A program made the translations under genes and the position numbers. From positions 9,419 through 73,418 of the forward strand of contig CATXXC010000013.1 in NCBI GenBank assembly GCA_958403385.1: a stretch of 64,000 nt of DNA, written 5' to 3'. This DNA is from an uncultured Collinsella sp. GTDB lineage: Bacteria > Actinomycetota > Coriobacteriia > Coriobacteriales > Coriobacteriaceae. Below the pieces are notes generated by a model, which was not told the DNA's origin, ran no database searches, and saw only the letters and a program-made list of their open reading frames with translations. Positions 25,349 to 34,700 of the stretch are shown here, piece after piece. Position 1 is the stretch's first letter. The number at the start of each line of letters is the position of its first letter.

Positions 25349-27802
25349 ATGGCCGAGCAACTTTCGCTGTTTGGTTCGCCAGAACCTAAGGTAGCTCCGA
25401 AGTCTGCGGCCCCTGCCGCCGCCCCGGCGCAGCCCGAGCCCGCGCCCGAATCCATCGCCGCCTATGCTAGCGTGGTCCTCGACATCCCGACCCGCGCGCT
25501 GTCCGAGCCGTTTGCCTACGGCATTCCGTCGTTACTCGCCAACGATGTCCAGATCGGCTCCACCGTTCTAGTTCATTTTGGCAACCGTGCGGCCGCGGGC
25601 TACATCGTCGATATCGTGCCCGAGCTGGCCGACCTGCAAGGCAACGACGCTCTCGATCCCGCGCGCATCAAGCCTATCGAGGCTATCCTCAGCAAGCCGC
25701 TCTTTACCGCCGAGGCTGCCCGTATCGCACGCTGGATGAGCCGCGAGTACGTCGCAACGCTTTCCGAGTGCCTGCGCCTTTTCTTGCCCCCGGGTGGAAG
25801 CCCGCGCGTGGTCAAGGGCGAGGACGGCGTGTGGACCGTTGAGCGCCCCGCCGTTAAACCCATCCAAAACCGCTGGGTCATGCTCACGCCCGAGGGTTTT
25901 GACTACACGCCGCCCAAGACCGCGGTCCGTCAGCGTCAGCTCATCGAGGCGCTCCAATGTGGCCCGGTCACGACGCGCGACCTCAACCTGCTCTACAACA
26001 GTATGTCGGCGACCATTAAGGCGCTCGAAAAACGCGGCGTCGTGGTGGTGGAGGAGCGCCGCGCCTGGCGTGGCTGCAGCGAGCAGACCACGCTGTCCTC
26101 GGCGAGCGGCAAGGCCCCGGTGGCTCTCACCAACGGCCAGCGGCAGGCACTCGCGCAGATTGAGCGCGCACGCCTGGACGCTCACGGTGATGTGGTCCTT
26201 GTCGACGGCGTCACCGGTTCCGGCAAAACCGAGGTCTACCTTTCGGCGATTGAGCGCGTGCTGGCGGCCGGCCGCTCTGCTTGCGTGCTTGTGCCCGAGA
26301 TCTCGCTGACGGCCCAGACCGTCGGCCGCTTCCGCTCGCGCTTTGGCGAGACGGTCGCTGTGTTCCATTCGCGTCTTTCTGCTGGCGAGCGTCTGGACCA
26401 GTGGGATATGGTCGCCAGCGGTGCCGCGCGCGTGGTCGTGGGAGCCCGATCGGCGCTCTTTTGCCCGCTCAGCGATTTGGGCCTCATCATTATCGACGAG
26501 GAGCACGAGACCAGCTACAAGCAGGGCTCAAGTCCGCGCTACCATGCGCGCGAAGTGGCTGCCGAGATGGCGCGCCGCTATCGGTGCCCACTCGTGCTGG
26601 GCTCGGCCACGCCTTCTGCCGAGGCCCTCGACCGCTGCCGCCGCGGCACGTACAGCGGCGTCACCTGGACGCGCGTCGAGATGCCTGAGCGCCCGGGGCA
26701 CGCGGTCCTGCCCACGGTACGCATTGCCGACCTGCGCCGCGAGTTCGCACACGGCAGCCGCTCCATGTTCTCTAAACCGCTGATGGAAGGCCTCGAGCGC
26801 GTCGTCGAGCGCCGTGAGAAGGCCGTGCTGCTGCACAACCGCCGCGGCTTTGCGCCGTTCCTTATGTGCCGCGAATGCGGCTGCGTGCCCACCTGCAACC
26901 ACTGCTCCACCGCGCTCACGTACCACGAGCGCACGCACACGCTGCAGTGCCACACCTGCGGATCGTCCTGGCGCGTGCAGCCGTATCCCGCGCCCACGAG
27001 TCGCTGCCCCAAGTGCGGCAGCCGCTACCTGGCAAAAATGGGGCTGGGTACGCAGCAGATCGAGGACGCGCTGCACCAGATGCTGCCCGACGACGTCGCT
27101 ATCATTCGCATGGATGCCGATTCCACGCGCGGCAAGGACGCGCACAAAAAGCTGCTCGAGCAGTTCGATGCCGCCGATTGCGCGGTGCTGCTGGGTACCC
27201 AGATGATCGCCAAGGGCCTCGACTTTCCTGAGGTCACGCTCGTGGGCGTGGTCAATGCCGACTTTGCATTAAAGCTGCCCGATTTTAGAGCGGGGGAGCG
27301 CGCTTACGATTTGCTGGAGCAGGTCGCCGGCCGCGCCGGCCGCGGCGATCGCCCCGGCGAGGTCATTATCCAGACCTATCTGCCCGAGGACCCGGTCATT
27401 CGCGCCGTCGCCGAGCACGACCGTTCAATCTTTACCGACTACGACCTGGAACAGCGTCGCGACGCCCTGTATCCGCCGTTCGTGCGCCTGGCCAACATTT
27501 TGGTATGGTCGGCGAATGCGGATGACGCGCGGGACTACATCGGTCGCATCGCGAAGCTCCTCAAGCGTCGCTGGCATGCCGCCGCGCCCGACTTTTTGCG
27601 GGCGGGCAGCGCCGTGCCCCAGGTGCTTGGTCCGGCTTCGTGTGTAATCGAGAGAGCCAAGGACCGTTACCGCTTCCATCTGCTTGTAAAGTCGCCGGTA
27701 GGGTACCATGTCTCTGATGATATCGACGCCTGCCTCAAAGAGGTGGGCTCCGTGCGCGGCGTGAGCGTGAGCGTTGACGTCGACGCCTATGATTTGATGT
27801 AA
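25349..27802 (+). CDS. priA: Primosomal protein N' (PriA), replication-restart helicase
   Basis: An 817-residue superfamily-2 helicase. An N-terminal Ala/Pro-rich stretch (~15-35) leads into the DNA-binding domain (VVLDIPTRALSEPFAYGIP). Then Walker A DGVTGSGKTEVY, Walker B IIIDEEHETSYKQ, VLGSATPS, and an eight-cysteine zinc insertion (CRECGCVPTCNHC ... CHTCGSSW ... CPKCGSRY). LLGTQMIAKGLDFPEVTLVGVVNAD and QVAGRAGRGDRPGEVIIQTY are motifs V-VI. It appears to head a priA-def-(gap)-fmt-rsmB translation/replication group. Confidence 0.95.
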   Translation: MAEQLSLFGSPEPKVAPKSAAPAAAPAQPEPAPESIAAYASVVLDIPTRALSEPFAYGIPSLLANDVQIGSTVLVHFGNRAAAGYIVDIVPELADLQGNDALDPARIKPIEAILSKPLFTAEAARIARWMSREYVATLSECLRLFLPPGGSPRVVKGEDGVWTVERPAVKPIQNRWVMLTPEGFDYTPPKTAVRQRQLIEALQCGPVTTRDLNLLYNSMSATIKALEKRGVVVVEERRAWRGCSEQTTLSSASGKAPVALTNGQRQALAQIERARLDAHGDVVLVDGVTGSGKTEVYLSAIERVLAAGRSACVLVPEISLTAQTVGRFRSRFGETVAVFHSRLSAGERLDQWDMVASGAARVVVGARSALFCPLSDLGLIIIDEEHETSYKQGSSPRYHAREVAAEMARRYRCPLVLGSATPSAEALDRCRRGTYSGVTWTRVEMPERPGHAVLPTVRIADLRREFAHGSRSMFSKPLMEGLERVVERREKAVLLHNRRGFAPFLMCRECGCVPTCNHCSTALTYHERTHTLQCHTCGSSWRVQPYPAPTSRCPKCGSRYLAKMGLGTQQIEDALHQMLPDDVAIIRMDADSTRGKDAHKKLLEQFDAADCAVLLGTQMIAKGLDFPEVTLVGVVNADFALKLPDFRAGERAYDLLEQVAGRAGRGDRPGEVIIQTYLPEDPVIRAVAEHDRSIFTDYDLEQRRDALYPPFVRLANILVWSANADDARDYIGRIAKLLKRRWHAAAPDFLRAGSAVPQVLGPASCVIERAKDRYRFHLLVKSPVGYHVSDDIDACLKEVGSVRGVSVSVDVDAYDLM

Positions 27803-27820
27803 CAACCCGAAAGGATGGCC

Positions 27821-28357
27821 ATGGAAGCCAACGGAATCGTACTGTCGCCCGACCCTCGTCTGCGCCAGGAGTGCGCCGTCATCGAGGAGATCACCCCGGC
27901 GATCGAGGCGCTTGCCGAGAAGATGAAGAAGATGATGTTCGACAACGGCGGCTGCGGCCTGGCTGCCCCGCAGATCGGTGAGCTCATTCAACTTGTCACC
28001 ATCGACTGCGATTACAGTGACAAGAATGACTATGACCCGTACGTGCTCATCAATCCTGTCATTGTCGAGCAGAGTGACCATCTGGTGCCGTTTAGCGAGG
28101 GCTGCCTTTCCATTCCTGGCATTAGCTGTGAGATTGAGCGTCCCGATCACGTTGTCGTCGAGGCGTATGACTTGGACGCCAACCTGATCCGCTATGAGGC
28201 CACGGGCGACCTGTTCTGCGTGTGCCTGCAGCACGAGATCGATCACCTGCACGGCAATACCATGTTCGAGCGACTCAAGCCGATGCAGCGGATTAAGGCC
28301 GTCAAGGAGTACCAGGACGCCCTGGCCCGCGGCGCTCGACCGGGCGAGACGGAGTAG
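27821..28357 (+). CDS. def: Peptide deformylase Def
   Basis: Removes the formyl group from nascent proteins. The 178-residue protein has all three motifs: GCGLAAPQIG, EGCLSIPG (metal Cys) and QHEIDHLHG (two metal His and the catalytic Glu). ATG 27821 is preceded by GAAAGGA at ~5 bases; the ATG at 27815 overlaps that box and is less likely. Its partner fmt lies 330 bases downstream behind a hairpin. Confidence 0.95.
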   Translation: MEANGIVLSPDPRLRQECAVIEEITPAIEALAEKMKKMMFDNGGCGLAAPQIGELIQLVTIDCDYSDKNDYDPYVLINPVIVEQSDHLVPFSEGCLSIPGISCEIERPDHVVVEAYDLDANLIRYEATGDLFCVCLQHEIDHLHGNTMFERLKPMQRIKAVKEYQDALARGARPGETE

Positions 28358-28363
28358 GTCCCA

Positions 28364-28466
28364 CCGTCCCGGTGCTGAGCGCCCACATATCATCCCGTGC
28401 TCAAACATTCTCGCTGCGCTGCGAAACTGCGCGCGGGACGATATGTGGGCGCTCAGCACCGGGGAC
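28364..28466. repeat. Long hairpin between def and fmt (~32-bp stem)
   Basis: The left arm, from about 28366 (GTCCCGGTGCTGAGCGCCCA...), pairs with 28434-28466 with one bulge and one mismatch. The ~36-base loop itself contains CGCTGCGCTGCG. There is no T-run, so it is not a classic terminator. It occurs just past the def stop. Confidence 0.8.
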
Positions 28467-28540
28467 TGCGTTGTTCTGGCTCGGTTCGCCCGGGTGCCGT
28501 CGGGCCAGGGAGGGGCGTCTTCGCTGATAGGTGCTTTACT

Positions 28541-28577
28541 GAAAGAGCTGCTTTTATTGCGGCTCTTTCTTTGGTTT
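28541..28577 (+). terminator. Terminator-like hairpin ahead of fmt
   Basis: GAAAGAGC/GCTCTTTC, 8 bp, loop of 13, then TTTGGTTTTG. Together with the long hairpin upstream it probably separates priA-def from fmt-rsmB. Confidence 0.7.
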
Positions 28578-28683
28578 TGGGTATATTTGTTCTTGTTGAA
28601 TTGTTATTGCGGATGGGCTTGGTACTTGGCTTTCCGCTGTTATTTGTAGCCGTCTCGGCTTTGGTTGAGGGGAGACGTTCTTT

Positions 28684-29604
28684 ATGCGTATTGTGTTTAT
28701 GGGTACGCCTGATTTTGCTGTGCCTTCGTTGACTTCGCTTGTTGAGGCTGGGAATGAGATTGCGCTTGTTATTACTCGCCCTGATGCTGTTCGTGGGCGT
28801 GGTAAGAAGCTTGAGCCGTCTCCTGTTAAGGCTAAGGCGCTTGAGCTGGGGTTGCCGGTTGTTGAGGCCAATCGTATGACGCCTGAGGTTGTTGAGGCGC
28901 TCAAGGCTGCGGATGCCGAAATTTTCTGTGTAGCTGCCTATGGCTGTATTTTACCTGATGAGGTGCTGCATATGGCACCGCTTGGTATTGTGAATGTCCA
29001 TGCTTCGCTGCTGCCTCGTTGGCGTGGTGCTGCTCCCATTCAGCGGGCCATTCTTGCTGGTGATGAGGTTGCCGGTGTTTCCATTATGCGCATTGGGCAT
29101 GGCGTGGATACGGGCGCTTATTGCGCGCAGGCCTCGACGTCGGTTTCCGGTAAGCATGCCGAGGCGCTCACGATGGAGCTTGGCGAGCTGGGCGGCAAAC
29201 TGCTTGCCGATACGCTTCCCTCGCTTGCCGATGGCTCGGCTGTTTGGACTGAGCAGGATGAGTCGCTCGTCACTCATGCTGCCAAGATTTCCAAGCAGGA
29301 GATGCGTCTGGATCCGCAGATGGCGGCGCTCGATTGCGTGCGTCATGTGCTCGCTTCGTCCGACACCGCGCCCGCTCGTTGTGTGATCGCTGGCAAGACG
29401 GTTCGCGTGCTCGATGCCGCGCCGGCTGATGTGTCGCTTGGCGAGGGTACTGTTGCCGTCAAGAGCAAGCGTGTTTACCTGGGCCTTTCCGATGGCGCGG
29501 TTGAACTGCTTGAGGTTAAGCCCGATGGCAAGCGTGCCATGACTGCTTCTGCCTGGGCTGCCGGCCTGCAGGGTGCCGATCTGACGTGGGGTGTTTTGTC
29601 ATGA
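28684..29604 (+). CDS. fmt: Methionyl-tRNA formyltransferase Fmt
   Basis: Formylates initiator Met-tRNA. 306 residues: MRIVFMGTPDFAVPSL, VITRPDAVRGRGKKLEPSPVK, AYGCILPDEVL, the catalytic NVHASLLPRWRGAAPIQRAI, GVSIMRIGHGVDTGAY, and a C-terminal OB-like domain. GAGGGGAG precedes the ATG. The first ~400 bases use far more T-ending codons (GTT, GCT, CTT) than the flanking genes. The stop overlaps rsmB (ATGA). Confidence 0.95.
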   Translation: MRIVFMGTPDFAVPSLTSLVEAGNEIALVITRPDAVRGRGKKLEPSPVKAKALELGLPVVEANRMTPEVVEALKAADAEIFCVAAYGCILPDEVLHMAPLGIVNVHASLLPRWRGAAPIQRAILAGDEVAGVSIMRIGHGVDTGAYCAQASTSVSGKHAEALTMELGELGGKLLADTLPSLADGSAVWTEQDESLVTHAAKISKQEMRLDPQMAALDCVRHVLASSDTAPARCVIAGKTVRVLDAAPADVSLGEGTVAVKSKRVYLGLSDGAVELLEVKPDGKRAMTASAWAAGLQGADLTWGVLS

Positions 29605-31001
29605 GCAAGCTTTCTCCCGCGCGCAAGCTTGCGCTCGATGTGTTGATGGAGGCCGATCGCCGCGGTATGTATGCGCGCGACGTGCTCTCGTCCCGCGCTT
29701 CCGCCAAGGCCATTGACCAGCGCGATTCCGCTTTTGCCGCTCGTTTGGCGCTCGGTGTTGCCGCCACGCAGGGTATTTTGGATGAGTTGCTCGATCAGTT
29801 TTTGGATAAGCCCAAAAAGGTCGCGCCGCGCGTTCGCATGGCGCTTCGCATCTCGGCCTTCGAGATGCTCTATCTGCATACGCCGGGCCGCGTTGCCGTG
29901 AGCCAGGGTGTTGAGCTGGTGCGCAGCGGTGCTAAGTCTGCCGTGGGCCTGGCTAACGCGGTGCTGCACAAGGTTGCGGACAACGTGGAGGATTTTGCTA
30001 CGGCATCTGACGTGGATGAGTCCGAGCGCCGTTTGGTTCGCCTTTCGCGTTTGATGGGTCTTCCTCGTTGGCTGTGCGCTCGTATTATGGCCTCGTTCGA
30101 TACGCCCGAGGGCGCGCTGAACTTTGCCGGTAATCTGGCTCCCGCGCCGCTTGCACTGCACGAGAATGCGTTTGCGACCAAGGCTGACCCGTATATCTCG
30201 CAGCTCGTTGCGCCTGTCTTTCCGGGCTGCCATGCTCCGGTCGATGCTCAGGTTACGGTTGCTTCGGGCGTTTTTGAGCGCGCTGCCGCGGTTGCCTCGG
30301 ACCTCAACGCTCAGCTTATCGCTACTGCCGCTACACGTCCCGGTCGTTGCCTGGAGATTGGAGCCGGTCGCGGCACCAAGACCTATGTGATGATGTGCCA
30401 GGCCAAGCGTGCCGGGTACGAGCGTCAGCATACCGCGCTCGATCTGCACGATCGCAAGTGCGATCAGAATCTCGCGCGCCTGCATAAGGCGGGTATAACG
30501 GGTGTTCGTACGGTGTCGGGCGATGCCTGCGAGCTCAATGAGGTGCTCACGTCCTTTGACGCGATTCTTGGCGAGCCCGCCCTGTTCGACACGGTGTTTA
30601 TCGATGCGCCGTGCTCTGGCACCGGCACCATGCGCCGTCATCCCGAGATACCGTGGCGTCTGACCGAAAACGACGTTACGACTGAGCTGCCCAAGCTACA
30701 GCTGACGATGCTCAAGGAAGCAGCCGCGCGCGTTGCTGCCGGCGGTGAGCTTATCTATGCCACCTGCTCGGTTTTTGATGAAGAGAACACGCAGGTCGTG
30801 GATGCCTTCCTGGCCTCTTCCGAGGGCGCCGGCTTTATCGTGGCACCGCTCTCCGAAGCCCAGATTCTGCAGCTCCCCGAGTACGACCACGCCAAGAGCC
30901 TCGTCACTCTCCGCCAAAACCCTCGAGGCCTCTTCCAAAGTGTCCCCGTAAACGCCGACTCCTACGACGGTCACTTCTGCGCCCGCCTGGTCCACAAGTA
31001 A
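29601..31001 (+). CDS. rsmB: 16S rRNA m5C967 methyltransferase RsmB (Sun family)
   Basis: 466 residues. The N-terminal NusB-like helical domain (~1-145; RISAFEMLYLHTPGRVAVSQGVEL) is followed by a SAM-dependent Fmu domain: LEIGAGRGTKTYVMM, TALDLHD, VFIDAPCSGTGTMRRHPEIPW with one conserved Cys, and YATCSVFDEEN with the second Cys. C-terminal ESVP-type segments are modest. The position after fmt, overlapping by 4 bases, is the common gene order. Confidence 0.93.
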   Translation: MSKLSPARKLALDVLMEADRRGMYARDVLSSRASAKAIDQRDSAFAARLALGVAATQGILDELLDQFLDKPKKVAPRVRMALRISAFEMLYLHTPGRVAVSQGVELVRSGAKSAVGLANAVLHKVADNVEDFATASDVDESERRLVRLSRLMGLPRWLCARIMASFDTPEGALNFAGNLAPAPLALHENAFATKADPYISQLVAPVFPGCHAPVDAQVTVASGVFERAAAVASDLNAQLIATAATRPGRCLEIGAGRGTKTYVMMCQAKRAGYERQHTALDLHDRKCDQNLARLHKAGITGVRTVSGDACELNEVLTSFDAILGEPALFDTVFIDAPCSGTGTMRRHPEIPWRLTENDVTTELPKLQLTMLKEAAARVAAGGELIYATCSVFDEENTQVVDAFLASSEGAGFIVAPLSEAQILQLPEYDHAKSLVTLRQNPRGLFQSVPVNADSYDGHFCARLVHK

Positions 31002-31008
31002 CTACTAA

Positions 31009-31074
31009 GTTGCGGTGAAATAGGGATTGAATAGCGGCATCTACCCGCCAAATAGTCCTTATTTCACCGCAACT
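31009..31074. repeat. Palindromic repeat family A, copy 2
   Basis: AGTTGCGGTGAAATAGGGA on the left, and TCCTTATTTCACCGCAACT on the right, with pairing reaching ~22 bp. It begins 8 bases after the rsmB stop. Confidence 0.85.
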
Positions 31075-31119
31075 CAGAAGGTCGTGCGAGTGGAGATCGC
31101 AATAGCGGTAAAGAATGGA

Positions 31120-31320
31120 AGGATAGCCCTGTCTCAAACTTGCTGTTATCAAAAGTAGGGCGGATTACCGGGCTAGATTGGTGATGCCCGACCATATCAA
31201 AAATGGTCTAAATTAAACCGCAGGTAGATGGCTTGTTGAAATTTGCAAATTACCGGAATGGATAGAGGCTGTCAATTCAGCCCCGTAATCCGGCAGAGTT
31301 TTGAAATGTTACAAACTTAG
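31120..31320. repeat. Degenerate inverted pair around GGATTACCGGGCT
   Basis: A ~50-base segment (31,130-31,185, containing AAAAGTAGGGCGGATTACCG) recurs inverted at ~31,255-31,320 (reverse complement AAAACTCTGCCGGATTACGG), with scattered mismatches. It lies in a ~450-base gene-free stretch between rsmB and the FmdB-like gene and is flanked by family A copies 2 and 3. No coding content seen. Confidence 0.5.
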
Positions 31321-31348
31321 CATCAGCCTGAAATCCGATCTAAAGAAA

Positions 31349-31415
31349 AGTTGCGGTGAAATGGTTCCTGTTTGGCCGTTGGATGGGCTGATTCAGGAAC
31401 TATTTCACCGCAACT
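31349..31415. repeat. Palindromic repeat family A, copy 3
   Basis: AGTTGCGGTGAAATGGTTCC / GGAACTATTTCACCGCAACT, giving about 22 paired bases around a ~23-base loop. It lies ~35 bases beyond the end of the minus-strand FmdB-like gene. The inner stem bases differ from copies 1 and 2 on both arms, so pairing is kept while sequence changes. Confidence 0.85.
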
Positions 31416-31449
31416 CATAAGGAAACCTGGGTGGCGGGACCGCTTGTCT

Positions 31450-31686
31450 TTAGTGGTTATGTGGGCAGTTGGCGCAGCAGCCGCTGGTGGCGGTGGTGCT
31501 GGAACCACCGCTGCGCTGGTCGGTGTTGTAGAATCCGCTGCCCTCAAACTTGATGCCGCTGGCCGAGAACGTCTTGGCCGCCGGGGCACCGCAGTTCGGG
31601 CACACGACCTCGGGGGTCTCGGACATGGGATGCTCAACCTCAAACACGTTGCCGCAGCTCGAGCACTTGTAATCGTAGCGCGCCAT
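31450..31686 (-). CDS. FmdB/CxxC-type zinc-ribbon protein
   Basis: 78 residues. MARYDYKCSSCGNVFEVEHP and VVCPNCGAPAAKTF form the four-cysteine ribbon typical of the FmdB family. The tail is Gly/Ser/Thr-rich and ends CCANCPHNH, another possible metal site. GGAAG lies 6 bases before the ATG. Molecular role unknown; the family is linked to regulation only by name. Confidence 0.85.
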   Translation of the reverse strand: MARYDYKCSSCGNVFEVEHPMSETPEVVCPNCGAPAAKTFSASGIKFEGSGFYNTDQRSGGSSTTATSGCCANCPHNH

Positions 31687-31708
31687 AATACTTCCTTTTC
31701 AGCACAAA

Positions 31709-31730
31709 GCGGGCAGATCGCTCTGCCCGC
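31709..31730 (-). terminator. Terminator of the GH13-GH77 fusion gene
   Basis: A perfect 9-bp stem GCGGGCAGA/TCTGCCCGC with a 4-base loop, followed on the minus strand by TTTGTGC. It lies 46 bases past the stop of the fusion gene and just upstream of the FmdB-like start. Confidence 0.7.
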
Positions 31731-31775
31731 ATAAATTCAAACAGCTGTAACTGTACCCTATATCGGGGGTTTTTA

Positions 31776-34700
31776 TCACGCTTCGCCCCAGAATCTATGG
31801 GTGTTGCGCAGGAGCTGTGCAGTTTTGCCTTCGGCGGCCGAAACGTCGGCCTCATCGGCCTGCCAGGTCCAGTTGCCCGTGGCGACACCCGGTACGTTCA
31901 TACGCGCATCGTCGCCAAGCCCCAGGATATCCTGCAGCGGCATCATCACCAGGGGAGCGTCGCTTGCCAGCGCGTCGCTCATGAGCTTGGCCGCCACCTC
32001 AACACCGCTCGGCTCGTCGCCGCCCGCAAAGGAGCGCGTGCACCAACCGGCGAGCGTCGACGTGTCGTGCGTCGAGGTGTACAGAATCTTGCCCGGTGTG
32101 GGATGCACGCCGCAGCGGACGTCGTAATCGCTAAACTCCAGCACGTCCATACCGGGGAAGCCGCAGGTCGAAGCCATGGCACGAACGCCAGGCGTCAGGT
32201 AGCCCAGGTCCTCGGCGATAAAGTTGAGCGGCCCCAGCTCGTCGTAGGCAGTCTGGAACAGATCCTTGCCCGGACCCGCCAGCCAGCGGCCGTCGGAGCA
32301 GGCCTTACCTGCGGGAATGCTAAAGTAGCTGTGGAATCCCAGGAAGTGGTCCAGGCGCACACGGTCGTAGAGCGAGAATGCGCGACGCAGACGGTCCATC
32401 CACCAGCGGTAGCCGTTCTCTTTCATGTGAACCCAACGGAAGGTGGGGTTGCCCCACACCTGGCCCTCGGGCGCAAAATTGTCGGGCGGAGCGCCCGAAA
32501 TCTCAATCGCCTTGCCGGTATCGGACAGCCAGAAGTTTTCGGGCTCGCTCCACGCATCTGCCGAATCGTCCGAAACGTACATCGGGATATCGCCGATGAC
32601 CTCGATGCCCTTCTTGTGCGCATAGTTCATGAGCTCGCACCAGGCCAGGTCAAAGCGGTACTGCATGTACGCCTGCAGTTCAGCCTCGTCGTGGAAACGC
32701 TTGTCATCGATCAGGTGCTCGTTGTAGCGCGCGACATCTGCCGGCCAATCGTGACGCGATTCGCCCTCAAAGTACTTCTTAACGGCCATGTAGACGCAGT
32801 ACTTCTCGAGCCAGTCGGCGTTGCGATGCTTAAACGCCGTGTAGAGCGGGTCTGCATCCTCGCCGCCACGGGCCTTCCAAGTCTCAAAGTCGGCCGCCAG
32901 TTCCTCTTGGCTTTCGGGCAGCAGGTCGATATTGCCCGCAAAGGCCGAAGGCCCAGCGTAAGGGGAGCGGAAGAAGTCTGTCGGGTTGACAGGCAGAACT
33001 TGCCAGTAGCGCATGCCCATGGCGGCCAGATGGTCGATAAAGCGACGCGTTGGCGCGCCAATCGTACCGGGCTTGCCGTCGTCGGTGGGCACCGAGGTGA
33101 TATGGCACACGACGCCCGCGCCGTGATCGAGCGGCTCCTGCAGGCGCTGCTCGGCATGGTGATAGATGATCGACGAGCCCAGCGGATACAGATCGAGCGT
33201 GACCGTACCGTTGTGGATCTCGCACTCGTGACCGCTGATCACGTCACTCGCACATTCGTCGAGCGCCGGAATCGTCACGCGGTGCGAATTGCGCAGGCTG
33301 CGGTTGATGATAATCGTCGCGGACTCGCCATCCTTGCCCGTGCGGTTGTAGGCCAGCACCTCGTCGTTGAGCGCAAAGGCCTTGATCTCGCCGTCGATCA
33401 TAAATGGCAATGCACGGCGTACGGCGGAGGCGTTCTTGACAATAGCCAGCGTGTCGAAGTCGTGCAGTTGGTCCTTGGTCGGCAGTGTGCGGCGGTTGCC
33501 CGGATCGGTCAGGCCCTCCAGGCCGTATTCGTCGCCGTAGTAGATCGAAGGCACGCCTGGGAAGGTCATCTGCATGAGCGTGGCGAGCCAAAAGCGGCTC
33601 TTGGCCAGGCCCATCGAGTTCTCGTCCAGGCGCCACTTGCTGCGCTCGCACTCGGGCAGCTGTGACTCGTCGGGGCCGCCCCCGAGCACCGAGATGATGC
33701 GCGGGCGGTCGTGGCTCGACAGCAGGTTGAGCGCGCAGGACAGGGCTTCGCGCGGATAATTCTCGCGCAGGGTTTCGATATCCTCGGCTGCCTGGTAGGC
33801 GTTCTTGTAGCCCATCAAAAAGCCGATGACCATGTCGCGGAAGGGATAATCCATAGCAGAGTCCAGCTCGGAGCCCTGCAGGTAGCGGCGCAGATGGCCG
33901 TAGCTAATCTTGTTGGAGGCGTCTTCCCAGACTTCGCCGAGCAACAGTGCGTCGGGCTTTTCGGCAAGTACGGCCTTCTTGATCTCGGCCAGGAAGTCGT
34001 CGGAAAGCTCGTCGGCGACGTCAAGGCGCCAACCATGGGCACCGGCGCGCAGCCATTTGCGGATCACGCCGTCCTTGCCCAGGAGCCTCTCGCGTACCAG
34101 CTCGGACTTCTCGTTGATGGCCGGCATGTTGCCCACGCCCCACCAGCAGTCGTACGAGCCGTCCTCGTGGAAAGTAAACGCATCGCGCCACGGCGAATCC
34201 TCGCTCTGCCAGGCACCCACGCCGGGGTAGTTGCCATAGCGGTTGAAATATATCGAGTCGTCGCCCGTGTGGTTGAAGACGCCGTCCAGGATGATGGAGA
34301 TGCCCAGCTTCTCGGCTGCCTGGCACAGCTCGGTAAAGTCCTGCTCGGTGCCCAGGATCGGGTCGATATTGGTGTAGTCGGCCGTGTCGTAGCGGTGGTT
34401 GCTCGCGGCTTCAAAGATGGGGTTGAGGTAGATGGCCGTAAAGCCCAGCTCGGCGATGCGGGGCAGGTCTTCCTGGATGCCCTTGAGCGAGCCGCCGTAG
34501 AAGTCCCAGGTCTTGATGGAGCCGTCCTCGGCGCGCTCGTACACGGGCGGCTCGTTCCAGTCCTCGACCATCCGGCGCTGAATGCCCTTGCGCGGTTTTT
34601 CGAGTTGGGCCATTGTGCGCTCGCGCCAATGCTCGTCACGGGCGTAGCGGTCGGGGAAGATCTGGTAGACCATGCCGCGCTCGTACCAGGTGGGGCGGTT

